DNA from: Paenibacillus sp.
GTDB lineage: Bacteria > Bacillota > Bacilli > Paenibacillales > Paenibacillaceae
Assembly (NCBI GenBank): GCA_003529225.1
Contig: DOJM01000010.1
Span: forward strand, 1-5,789
DNA: 5,789 nt
Direction of reading: 5' to 3'
Below are positions 1 through 5,417 of this stretch, piece by piece; within the stretch, counting starts at the first letter, position 1, and each line of letters starts with the position of its first letter. The notes beneath the pieces are model-generated. The model was not told where the DNA came from, ran no database searches, and was given only the letters and a program-made list of their open reading frames with translations. The translations under genes were made by a program, and so were the position numbers.

Positions 1-223
1 TCCAGATGCTCCCTTTGCTTGTTGCCCCGGAGATTTCGTCATTCATCCGGTTCAGTGAACGAAGAAAGGTTGATTTACCGCAGCCGGATGGGCCGATCAG
101 TGCAGTAACCGTATTTTCAGCAAAAGGAAGACTAATCCCCTTAACTGCCTCATATGTTCCATAAAAAATACTCAGGTCCTCGGTTTGAAAAGATTCACGC
201 ACTGCTGTTGCCGACGTTCCCAT
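1..223 (-). CDS. pstB: Phosphate ABC transporter ATP-binding protein PstB (N-terminal part, cut by window edge)
   Basis: Cytoplasmic ATPase of the PstSCAB phosphate importer; ATP hydrolysis by a PstB dimer drives phosphate through the PstC-PstA channel. The first 74 residues are visible; the rest lies beyond base 1. The Walker A motif GPSGCGKST is at residues 44-52, preceded by [17 protein letters not shown] and followed by [10 protein letters not shown], a run typical of PstB within the ABC family. The ATG at 221-223 is chosen because an AGGAGGA ribosome binding site (231-237) lies 7 bases upstream. It is the fourth gene of the pst operon, 39 bases after the ancestral pstA stop at 263. The visible part is intact, although the pstA gene just before it is frameshifted. 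Identity is very likely; only completeness is unknown. Confidence 0.95.
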   Translation of the reverse strand, partial: MGTSATAVRESFQTEDLSIFYGTYEAVKGISLPFAENTVTALIGPSGCGKSTFLRSLNRMNDEISGATSKGSIW

Positions 224-262
224 CGATTACTCCTCCTACATCTCTACTTTAATTTTTAGGAA

Positions 263-1127
263 TTAGTTCATTCTTTTTGAAGCTGTAAGCTTACGATAAA
301 TAAATCTTCCGAAATATCGTGCTGCCAAGTTGAAGATTAATACCATAATTACAAGTACTGCTGAAGCTCCCGCAGCTATTTACCTTCCAGATATGAACAG
401 CCAGTGTTTCAGCTGGACGAAAAGGATTCAGTGGTGAGTTCGGGCTAAGTGGATTCCAGTTGGTGAAATCTAGTCTTGGGCTACTCATTCCTGCAGTAAA
501 CATCAATGCGGCTGCTTCCCCAAAGACACGGCCAGCGGACAAAATAGTACCCGTAATAATCGTTGGTAATGCTACTGGAAACAACACAGAGGTTACGATT
601 TTCCATTTGGACAATCCTAGTGCAAAACCAGCCTCTTTTTGTTGCTTTGGAACACTACGGAAAGCTTGTTCAGTAATCCGAACCATCAGCGGTAGATTAA
701 AGACCGTCAATGCCAGTGCTCCAGAGATTAAAGAAAAGCCAAGATTAAAATAGTTAACAATCAGCAATAGACCAAACAAGCCGACTACGATTGAAGGGAA
801 CGAAGATAATACCTCAACAATTAAGCGAATAAAGCCGGTGATTTTTCCTGGACGAGCATATTCTGCCATGTAAATACCGGCACCCAGACCAAGAGGTACT
901 GTAATTATTAGCGTGAGTACCAAAAGGAATAAGGAGTTGAATAGCTGCGGGCCAATTCCTCCACCTGCTCGAATTTTTTGCGGTGCAGAGAATAGAAAAT
1001 CCCAACTAATGTGACTAAGACCTCGAAAGAGGATATATCCTAATAGACCAACCAGAATAGCTACGATGAGCAATGCGAAAAACACAATAAGGCTTGTGGC
1101 AATTTTATTTACGGTTCTCGGCTTCAA
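263..1127 (-). pseudogene. pstA: Phosphate ABC transporter permease PstA, frameshifted by a small internal deletion
   Basis: PstA is one of the two membrane permeases of the phosphate importer. Residues 1-250 are normal PstA: membrane segments near 9-34, 62-88, 105-126, 131-148 and 183-205, and the EAA loop (EAGFALG, 165-171) that contacts PstB. The family-typical AETLAVHIWKVNS ends at residue 251. After that the open frame runs 27 unrelated residues to a stop at 291. From base 376 another frame reads AAGASAVLVIMVLIFNLAAR and on to a stop at 263, which is the expected PstA C-terminus with its last helix. From memory of the family, about 11 residues (like SEGLIPDARQI) are missing at the junction (374-380), suggesting a deletion near 32 bp. 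The start is TTG at 1125-1127, with AAAGGAG (1137-1143) 9 bases upstream; it overlaps the pstC stop by 4 bp. The product probably lacks function, unless this is an assembly error. An annotation ignoring the frameshift would read 291-1127, 278 residues. Confidence 0.88.
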
Positions 1128-2020
1128 ATTTTATTTCTCCTTTCAAGCAGTCTCACAAAGAAGACAAATACAAAGGTCATCAGCATAAGAACCAGTGCCA
1201 TACTCCACAGAGCATTATTGTGCGCAGAGCCCATGGTTGTGTTCCCCATTCCAAGTGTGATTACACTCGTCAGGGTAGAAGCTGATTCAAAAAGTGATTT
1301 TGGTACGAATGGCGCATTCCCGATAACCATCTGTACAGCAAGGGCTTCACCGAATGCACGTGCCATCCCAAGTACAATACCAGTCATAATAGCAGGAAAC
1401 GTTGTCGGAATAATCACTCGAGAGATCGTCTGCCACCGGGTGGCACCAAGCGCATAGGAAGATTCCTTTAAATTTTGCGGCAATGAAGCCAACGCGTCTG
1501 CAGCCACGCTTGTAATCGTCGGAAGAATCATGACCGAGAGCACAAGCGCGCCTGCAGCTACCCCGATGCCTTGACCAGGCAGGTTGTTGCGTAGAAACGG
1601 TACAATAACACTTAATCCGATGAAACCATAAACAACTGAAGGGATACCTGCCAACAGCTCGATTACGGGCTGAAGCAATTTTTTTCCCCATCCTGGGACA
1701 ATCTCAGTCATGAATAGCGCAGCGCAAAGGCTAAGAGGACTAGCAATTAATGCTGCAAGTAGAGTAACTAAGAAAGACCCCGTGATAAACGGAAAAGCAC
1801 CAAAGGATGGCGTATCTGCTTCAGGTGACCACTTTGTCCCGAATAGAAAATCAGTAACGCTAACATCGCCGCTTGTGAAAGTTGAAATACCTTTAGACGC
1901 CACAAAATATACCATCGATACAATGATTGTTATCAATAGCAGTACACAGAAGGACATATATGTACGTCCCACAAAGTCTTCAATATGATGTTTCTCGATG
2001 CGTGAGTTCTTTAGTTTCAC
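1124..2020 (-). CDS. pstC: Phosphate ABC transporter permease PstC
   Basis: Membrane permease that pairs with PstA to form the phosphate channel. The product has 298 residues, a usual PstC length. Membrane segments lie near 19-41, 78-104, 117-141, 153-175, 205-232 and 268-291. Family signatures include IELLAGIPSVVYGFIGL (120-136) and the EAA-type loop KESSYALGATRW (185-196), which docks on PstB. The GTG at 2018-2020 is chosen because AGAGGGAG (2030-2037) lies 9 bases upstream. An in-frame GTG at 2078-2080 would add 20 residues, but that start lies close to an intergenic hairpin and lacks a good ribosome binding site. The TGA stop overlaps the TTG start of pstA (TTGA), suggesting translational coupling. 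It follows pstS by about 97 bases. It differs from PstA by the longer N-terminal periplasmic region before the second helix. No damage is seen. Confidence 0.95.
   Translation of the reverse strand: MKLKNSRIEKHHIEDFVGRTYMSFCVLLLITIIVSMVYFVASKGISTFTSGDVSVTDFLFGTKWSPEADTPSFGAFPFITGSFLVTLLAALIASPLSLCAALFMTEIVPGWGKKLLQPVIELLAGIPSVVYGFIGLSVIVPFLRNNLPGQGIGVAAGALVLSVMILPTITSVAADALASLPQNLKESSYALGATRWQTISRVIIPTTFPAIMTGIVLGMARAFGEALAVQMVIGNAPFVPKSLFESASTLTSVITLGMGNTTMGSAHNNALWSMALVLMLMTFVFVFFVRLLERRNKI
1137..1143 (-). promoter_or_regulatory. Ribosome binding site deciding the pstA TTG start
   Basis: On the minus strand AAAGGAG sits 9 bases before TTG at 1125-1127. No ATG or GTG in frame nearby has comparable support, and this start keeps the N-terminus at MKPRTVNK, which is normal for PstA. 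The site lies inside the last codons of pstC, so pstA translation probably depends on ribosomes finishing pstC. Confidence 0.75.
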
Positions 2021-2029
2021 CCTCAATTG

Positions 2030-2037
2030 CTCCCTCT
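2030..2037 (-). promoter_or_regulatory. Ribosome binding site deciding the pstC GTG start
   Basis: On the minus strand AGAGGGAG ends 9 bases before GTG at 2018-2020. A TTG two codons upstream is only 3 bases from this site, too close to be used well. The site lies just downstream of the pstS-pstC hairpin and its T-rich tail. Confidence 0.65.
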
Positions 2038-2052
2038 TTCTAAAGTGAAAAG

Positions 2053-2074
2053 AGAGGCAGATGTATCCGCCTCT
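2053..2074 (-). terminator. Intergenic hairpin with T-rich tail between pstS and pstC (possible partial terminator)
   Basis: On the minus strand AGAGGC pairs with GCCTCT, with three more pairs inside after one mismatch and a two-base centre. The stem runs directly into TCTTTTC. This resembles a weak intrinsic terminator placed 44 bases after the pstS stop and 33 bases before the pstC start. In Pst and other binding-protein operons such a hairpin often lets the binding-protein gene be expressed above the permeases, either by partial termination or by protecting the upstream mRNA end. The tail is short, so full termination is unlikely. The function is inferred. Confidence 0.55.
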
Positions 2075-2117
2075 AATCACTTGAGATTCTAATCCTTACT
2101 AATTGCTTAGAAGTGAA

Positions 2118-3050
2118 TTACTTAGCTGTAACATTTCCTGAAACGTCACGAGTAACTTGCATTTTCACTGCTGGAATGTATCCAAGCTCAACGACTTCAC
2201 CTGTTTGTACTTCGTCTGTTAAGAAAAAGTCAAGGAATGCTTTTACTGTTTCATTTGGTTCGCCGTTAGTGTACATGTGCTCGTAAGCCCATACTGGATA
2301 TTTACCAGAAATAACATTGTCTACAGAGGCTTCTACACCATCAAGACTAAGTGTTTTGATTGAATCATCAAGGTATGAAAGAGCCAGATAACCGATAGCC
2401 CCTGGAGTTTCTCCGATCATTTTCTTAACAGTACCGGAGGAATCTTCTTGAATCGATTCTGGGATATCTTCAGTTTTAGTTCCTAGTGCAAAGCTTTCAA
2501 AGGTTGCGCGAGTACCGGAGCTGCCTGGACGGTTGATGATTTGGATTTTTTGATCCGCTCCGCCAACTTCTTTCCAGTTCGATACCTTACCTGTGAAAAT
2601 ATCTAGAAGCTGTTGCTTAGTCAAGCTGTCTACGCCAGCATCTGGATGGGTTACTGCTGCGATCGCTACTACTGCTACTTGATGATCTACAAGAGCTGCT
2701 GCTTTTTCTGCATCTTTATCTTTTAGTTTTTCTTCTGCGAATACGTCAGAGTTACCGATATCTACTTGTTTCTCAGCTACTTGAGTAAGACCAGTACCAC
2801 TGCCGCCGCCTTGAACCTGAATGTCCACACCAGCATTTTTATCCATGAAATTCTCTGCTACCAGCTCAACCAATGGTTGTAGTGCTGTTGAACCTGAAGC
2901 TAGAATCGAACCACTTATTTTAGCGCCGCTACCTTCATTTGTAGCTGCAGCGTTTCCTCCCGTGTTGTTTGCCCCACCATTACCGCAAGCTGAAAGTGCC
3001 AGTACGCTTGTTAAAGCCAAAGTCATAACCCAAGATTTTTTTAATTGCAT
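2118..3050 (-). CDS. pstS: Phosphate ABC transporter phosphate-binding lipoprotein PstS
   Basis: Captures inorganic phosphate at the outer face of the membrane and delivers it to PstC-PstA. The product has 310 residues. It begins MQLKKSWVMT, followed by a short hydrophobic stretch and the lipobox LSAC with the lipidated cysteine at residue 22. A Gly/Asn/Ala-rich linker reaches to about residue 47. Phosphate-site segments are SGSTALQPL (52-60), GGGSGTG (81-87) and NRPGSSGTR (173-181), all hallmarks of PstS. The ATG at 3048-3050 is chosen because AGGAGGA (3060-3066) lies 9 bases upstream and the signal peptide then starts normally. An in-frame ATG at 3129-3131 would add 27 residues before the signal peptide and is rejected. 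It is the first gene of the pst operon and has a long untranslated leader. In related bacteria expression rises under phosphate starvation through PhoP-PhoR. Confidence 0.97.
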   Translation of the reverse strand: MQLKKSWVMTLALTSVLALSACGNGGANNTGGNAAATNEGSGAKISGSILASGSTALQPLVELVAENFMDKNAGVDIQVQGGGSGTGLTQVAEKQVDIGNSDVFAEEKLKDKDAEKAAALVDHQVAVVAIAAVTHPDAGVDSLTKQQLLDIFTGKVSNWKEVGGADQKIQIINRPGSSGTRATFESFALGTKTEDIPESIQEDSSGTVKKMIGETPGAIGYLALSYLDDSIKTLSLDGVEASVDNVISGKYPVWAYEHMYTNGEPNETVKAFLDFFLTDEVQTGEVVELGYIPAVKMQVTRDVSGNVTAK

Positions 3051-3059
3051 TGTTTTGTC

Positions 3060-3066
3060 TCCTCCT
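3060..3066 (-). promoter_or_regulatory. Ribosome binding site deciding the pstS start
   Basis: On the minus strand AGGAGGA, a near-perfect match to the 16S anti-Shine-Dalgarno, ends 9 bases before ATG at 3048-3050. It fixes the start at MQLKKSW and excludes the longer in-frame reading from 3131. Confidence 0.85.
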
Positions 3067-3139
3067 AAATGTTTTGTTAGCACGGCTTCCTCAAACAGTT
3101 CATATGAAACTGGCTTCGAAAGCTTTAACATGGTGTTGT

Positions 3140-3153
3140 GGAGCTTTGGCCCC
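3140..3153 (-). repeat. pstS leader hairpin repeat, copy nearer pstS
   Basis: The minus strand reads GGGGCCAAAGCTCC. As RNA, GGGGC pairs with GCUCC around a CAAA loop, including one G-U pair. The same pairing on the plus strand would need an A-C mismatch, so the fold favours an RNA made in the pst direction. It lies 90 bases upstream of the pstS start. The second copy is at 3209-3224. The fold and function are inferred. Confidence 0.5.
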
Positions 3154-3208
3154 CATATGCTTGTTTACTGTAAAAGTGCATTGTACGCATATGTTATTGT
3201 TGTTGTCC

Positions 3209-3224
3209 GGAGCTTCTTGGCCCC
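3209..3224 (-). repeat. pstS leader hairpin repeat, copy farther from pstS
   Basis: The minus strand reads GGGGCCAAGAAGCTCC, the same as the copy at 3140-3153 apart from two extra bases in the loop. The GGGGC/GCUCC stem is identical. On the plus strand both copies are preceded by a similar GT-rich run (GTGTTGT and TTGTTGT), so the repeated unit is somewhat longer than the hairpin. The copies start 69 bases apart. Confidence 0.5.
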
Positions 3225-3237
3225 TCTGACTCTTCTT

Positions 3238-3280
3238 ATTCTAGGGCTCGTTCGTTAGAGAAACTTCTTAACTTTGTAAA
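3238..3280 (-). promoter_or_regulatory. Candidate pstS promoter (weak)
   Basis: On the minus strand TAGAAT (3238-3243) matches five of six bases of a -10 element. No -35 hexamer sits at the right distance. TTTACA at 3275-3280, followed three bases on by TTAAGA, resembles PhoP half-sites, but spacing is not the regular 11 bases. Absence of a -35 would fit an activator-dependent promoter. If used, the leader is about 180 nt and includes both hairpin repeats. Confidence 0.25.
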
Positions 3281-3317
3281 GCCAACAATAAAAATACCAA
3301 TAGAAACTATATATATG

Positions 3318-3334
3318 TATAGATTTAATCTATA
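3318..3334. promoter_or_regulatory. LysR-type operator dyad (T-N11-A)
   Basis: The sequence TATAGATTTAATCTATA is a perfect 8-1-8 inverted repeat and contains the T-N11-A pattern (3320 to 3332) known for LysR-type binding sites. It overlaps the first -10 element (3331-3336) of the divergent LysR-type gene, so binding there would block that gene's transcription, the usual negative autoregulation. A further CTATA at 3307-3311 forms a second dyad with TATAG at 3318-3322, giving three half-sites in a row. The assignment to this regulator is inferred from position and symmetry. Confidence 0.6.
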
Positions 3335-3347
3335 ATGGAGATATAAT
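3331..3347 (+). promoter_or_regulatory. Candidate -10 elements for the LysR-type gene
   Basis: Two TATAAT hexamers occur at 3331-3336 and 3342-3347, 36-47 bases before the ATG. Neither has a good TTGACA-like -35 at 17 bases; the upstream DNA is TATA-rich. Either could serve as an extended AT-rich promoter, and the first is covered by the LysR-type dyad. Start site not determinable by eye. Confidence 0.45.
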
Positions 3348-3382
3348 TTGTTATCTAACTTAGCATTGTGCGGAGGAAAGTC

Positions 3383-4267
3383 ATGAATATTATGAAGTTA
3401 AAGATCGTTATCCTACTTGAAAAATATAAGAAAGTAACCGATGTAGCTGCTGAATTAGGCCTTAAACAACCCACAGTATCTTTTCATATGAAGAATCTAG
3501 AGAATGAATTTGGAACGCCTTTATTCCAATATCGAAGTGGAAGAGTACTTCTCACAGATGCGGGTCGGGCCCTTTATCAATATGCGCTCAAGATTGTCTC
3601 ACTTACAGCCGAAGCTGAACGTACTGTTAAACAGTTTTCTTCCCCGTCACAAGGTACTTTAAAGCTGGAAGCAAGTTATATTCCTGCAACTTATATTTTA
3701 CCTAAAGCGCTAATCCAATTCATGAAACAATATCCTGGGATTAATAATTCAATGACGATCCAAAGTGATACTTTGTTAAAGGAACGACTCCGAAGCCGAG
3801 AAATTCAAATGGCTATTTTACACACTTCTGATTGGCATGATGAATCCTTTAACTTTCAGCTGGTTGTCCGCGACGAGCCTGTGCTCATTTTTGCCCCTGG
3901 TCACCCTTTTGCAACTATAGAGAAGTTAACACCAGAACAGATCGCGCTTGAGCCTTGGATTCAGTATGAGGGTGGTTCTTGTTTACGGGGATTTGCGGAT
4001 CAATGGGCAGAAATAAATCATAGTCGCTTGTGGAACCGATCCGAGTTGAATTCACCTGAAACTCTAAAGAAGTTAGTTAGCGAGGGAGATGGCGTAGGCA
4101 TTTGTTCTAGAGTTAGCATTGAAGCAGAACTTGCGTTAGGTCGTCTTTGTTATGCTCCTCTACCGGGAGTTTTGCCTGAGAGCGGCGGTTTTGTACTGGC
4201 TTGGCGAAAAGATCATATATTAACACCATTGCAGCAATCTTTTGCCGAAATATTAAACAACTTATAG
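3383..4267 (+). CDS. LysR-family transcriptional regulator
   Basis: DNA-binding regulator of 294 residues, the usual LysR length. The N-terminal winged helix-turn-helix spans about residues 5-65, with the HTH VTDVAAELGLKQPTVSFHMKNLE at 18-40 and the family signature GTPLFQYRSGRVLLTDAGRAL after it. The rest, from about residue 87, is a periplasmic-binding-like effector domain (GTLKLEASYIPATYILPKAL onward; ELNSPETLKKLVSEGDGVGI typical of the second lobe). It is somewhat CysL/YwfK-like in style, but the inducer and targets cannot be read from sequence. The ATG at 3383 is chosen because GGAGG (3372-3376) lies 6 bases upstream. It is divergent from the pst operon and stands alone, closed by a terminator at 4285-4325. 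A perfect T-N11-A dyad over its promoter suggests autoregulation; an effect on pstS is possible but unproven. Confidence 0.93.
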   Translation: MNIMKLKIVILLEKYKKVTDVAAELGLKQPTVSFHMKNLENEFGTPLFQYRSGRVLLTDAGRALYQYALKIVSLTAEAERTVKQFSSPSQGTLKLEASYIPATYILPKALIQFMKQYPGINNSMTIQSDTLLKERLRSREIQMAILHTSDWHDESFNFQLVVRDEPVLIFAPGHPFATIEKLTPEQIALEPWIQYEGGSCLRGFADQWAEINHSRLWNRSELNSPETLKKLVSEGDGVGICSRVSIEAELALGRLCYAPLPGVLPESGGFVLAWRKDHILTPLQQSFAEILNNL

Positions 4268-4284
4268 GTCCTTATATGCTTTAA

Positions 4285-4325
4285 AAGGGAGCGTCCAAAG
4301 CCATAGTGGTTTTGAGCGCTCCCTT
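4285..4325. terminator. Strong, probably bidirectional intrinsic terminator
   Basis: AAGGGAGCG (4285-4293) pairs perfectly with CGCTCCCTT (4317-4325), and inside it AAAGCCA pairs with TGGTTTT around a TAG loop, giving a long two-part stem. On the plus strand it follows the LysR-type stop by 17 bases and runs into TTATTTG. On the minus strand it runs into CCCTTTTAAAG and would end transcripts from the sugar-binding protein gene, about 100 bases after its stop. It is well placed between two convergent genes. Confidence 0.8.
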
Positions 4326-4392
4326 ATTTGAAATATAGAAAGTAAAAGTTTCACACTATACTTATCCTTATACTTCCCGCATAAACGCATAC

Positions 4393-4407
4393 CGTCCTTT
4401 ATGGACG
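4393..4407. repeat. Small hairpin downstream of the sugar-binding protein gene
   Basis: CGTCC (4393-4397) and GGACG (4403-4407) form a 5-bp stem around TTTAT, 21 bases beyond the minus-strand stop at 4428. No T-run follows on either strand, so it is not a convincing terminator. It may only protect the mRNA end, or be chance. Confidence 0.3.
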
Positions 4408-4427
4408 CCGAAGGCATTATTGCTTGC

Positions 4428-5417
4428 TTATTCTATAAAGGGAAACATTAACTTTTCATTCTCACTTGTGTACATGTTTTCCTTCGTAATGAATTCGGAG
4501 CCTGTATCCATAACAGGAGCTACTTTGTGACCTGAAACGACTTCAAGTGCAGTTTTCACAGCCAAGTACCCCATAGTAAAAGGTTTTTGAATCACCGTTC
4601 CCAACATCGTTTCGTTCTCCAGCAACTGAACCTCACTACTGGAATTGTCGAAACCAACCAGCTTCACTTTTGATTTCAAGCCCATATCCATAATTGCCAG
4701 TCCCGCACCTAATGTAGAGGGCACATTGAGACCAATGATTCCCTTTAGTTGTGGCTGATTCTTTAGAAGATCAACAGTTAATTGATATGCCTTCTTCGAA
4801 GATCCGTTACTGTAAAGAGTATCCTGCACAAGATTAACTCCATTCTGAGATAAAGCATCCCGAACCCCTTTCTCCCTCTCGATAGCTGTAGCGGAGCCTT
4901 GTACAAAATTCATAATGGCGACTTGATCGTCGCTATGAATATTTTCAATCAACTTCTGCGCTGCTTTACGGCCTGCTTCATAATTATCTGTGGCGATAAA
5001 ACTCTCCGATACACCGCCGTTCAGTCCCGAGTCTACCGTAATAAGAGTGATACCAGCAGCCTTAATCTGCTCTGCAACCGGAACGAGACGATAATAGTCG
5101 GTAGCAGCCAAAATAATGGCATCGGGCTTCTCCTCCATCGCCTGTTCCAGTAATTGAATTTGCTTATCCACATCTAGCTCGGTATCTGTACCTACCGTAT
5201 GGACATCTGCACCGAATTCCTTGGCAGCAGTCGCCACACCTTGTTTCATTACCTCCCAGAATTCAATACTGGTATCGATAGTCTTAGGAACGTAGATAAT
5301 GGTTCTGACTTTTGGATCAAGCTCATTCGTAAACATACGATAACCTACCCACCCGAGCGCTACAATGAAGAATAACAGTAGAGCAGACAGGGCTATTTTT
5401 GACCATAGTGAACTCAT
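4428..5417 (-). CDS. Membrane-anchored sugar-binding protein (RbsB-like, periplasmic-binding type 1), likely sensor partner of the adjacent kinase
   Basis: A 329-residue protein with one N-terminal hydrophobic helix (residues 8-29, IALSALLLFFIVALGWVGYRMF) and then a complete RbsB-like sugar-binding domain outside the cell. Family features are VPKTIDTSIEFWEVMKQGV (43-61), DAIILAATDYY (99-109), TVDSG (127-131), FIATDNYEAG (140-149), GFDNS (255-259, with Asp257 in a usual ligand position) and QKPFTMGY (277-284). There is no cysteine lipobox, unlike transporter-linked binding proteins of Firmicutes. The ATG at 5415-5417 is chosen because AGGAGGA (5424-5430) lies 6 bases upstream; a GTG at 5423 touches that site and is rejected. 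Its start overlaps the kinase stop (ATGA), so the two are co-translated. No ABC permease or ATPase follows. I infer a sensory role as in XylFII-LytS-YesN; the ligand, probably a sugar, is unknown. Confidence 0.85.
   Translation of the reverse strand: MSSLWSKIALSALLLFFIVALGWVGYRMFTNELDPKVRTIIYVPKTIDTSIEFWEVMKQGVATAAKEFGADVHTVGTDTELDVDKQIQLLEQAMEEKPDAIILAATDYYRLVPVAEQIKAAGITLITVDSGLNGGVSESFIATDNYEAGRKAAQKLIENIHSDDQVAIMNFVQGSATAIEREKGVRDALSQNGVNLVQDTLYSNGSSKKAYQLTVDLLKNQPQLKGIIGLNVPSTLGAGLAIMDMGLKSKVKLVGFDNSSSEVQLLENETMLGTVIQKPFTMGYLAVKTALEVVSGHKVAPVMDTGSEFITKENMYTSENEKLMFPFIE

Larger units (their letters stand above)
3051..3382. other. Divergent intergenic region between pstS and the LysR-type gene
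   Basis: This 332-base stretch holds no credible gene. From the pstS side it contains the pstS ribosome binding site, two copies of a small GGGGCC hairpin (3140-3153 and 3209-3224), and between them an inverted repeat CATATGC/GCATATG (3154-3160 and 3187-3193) enclosing the palindrome TTTACTGTAAA (3164-3174). From the LysR side it contains two TATAAT-like -10 elements (3331-3336 and 3342-3347), a 17-bp dyad (3318-3334) and the LysR gene's ribosome binding site. The section 3290-3350 is very AT-rich. No clear tandem PhoP box was found. Confidence 0.8.

Noticed and set aside
460..753. Open frame on the plus strand inside pstA
   Set aside because: It lies antisense to conserved PstA sequence, has no family resemblance and no ribosome binding site; a shadow of the real gene.
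2021..2080. Longer pstC start at GTG 2080
   Set aside because: It would translate through the intergenic hairpin, lacks a ribosome binding site, and adds residues not typical of PstC.
3051..3131. Longer pstS start at 3131 adding 27 residues
   Set aside because: It would place the lipoprotein signal peptide internally, and the AGGAGGA site at 3060-3066 clearly serves the ATG at 3050.
2821..3258. Plus-strand open frame of 145 codons across the pstS start and leader
   Set aside because: Its first half is antisense to the PstS signal and linker region and the rest is the leader; no ribosome binding site and no recognisable domain.
3160..3285. A defined PhoP (Pho) box upstream of pstS
   Set aside because: TTTACA occurs at 3169-3174 and 3275-3280 on the minus strand, but I could not find further half-sites at regular 11-base spacing, so only a weak candidate promoter is listed.
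4393..4407. Hairpin as the terminator of the sugar-binding protein gene
   Set aside because: The stem has only 5 bp and no T-run follows; the 4285-4325 stem is far stronger.
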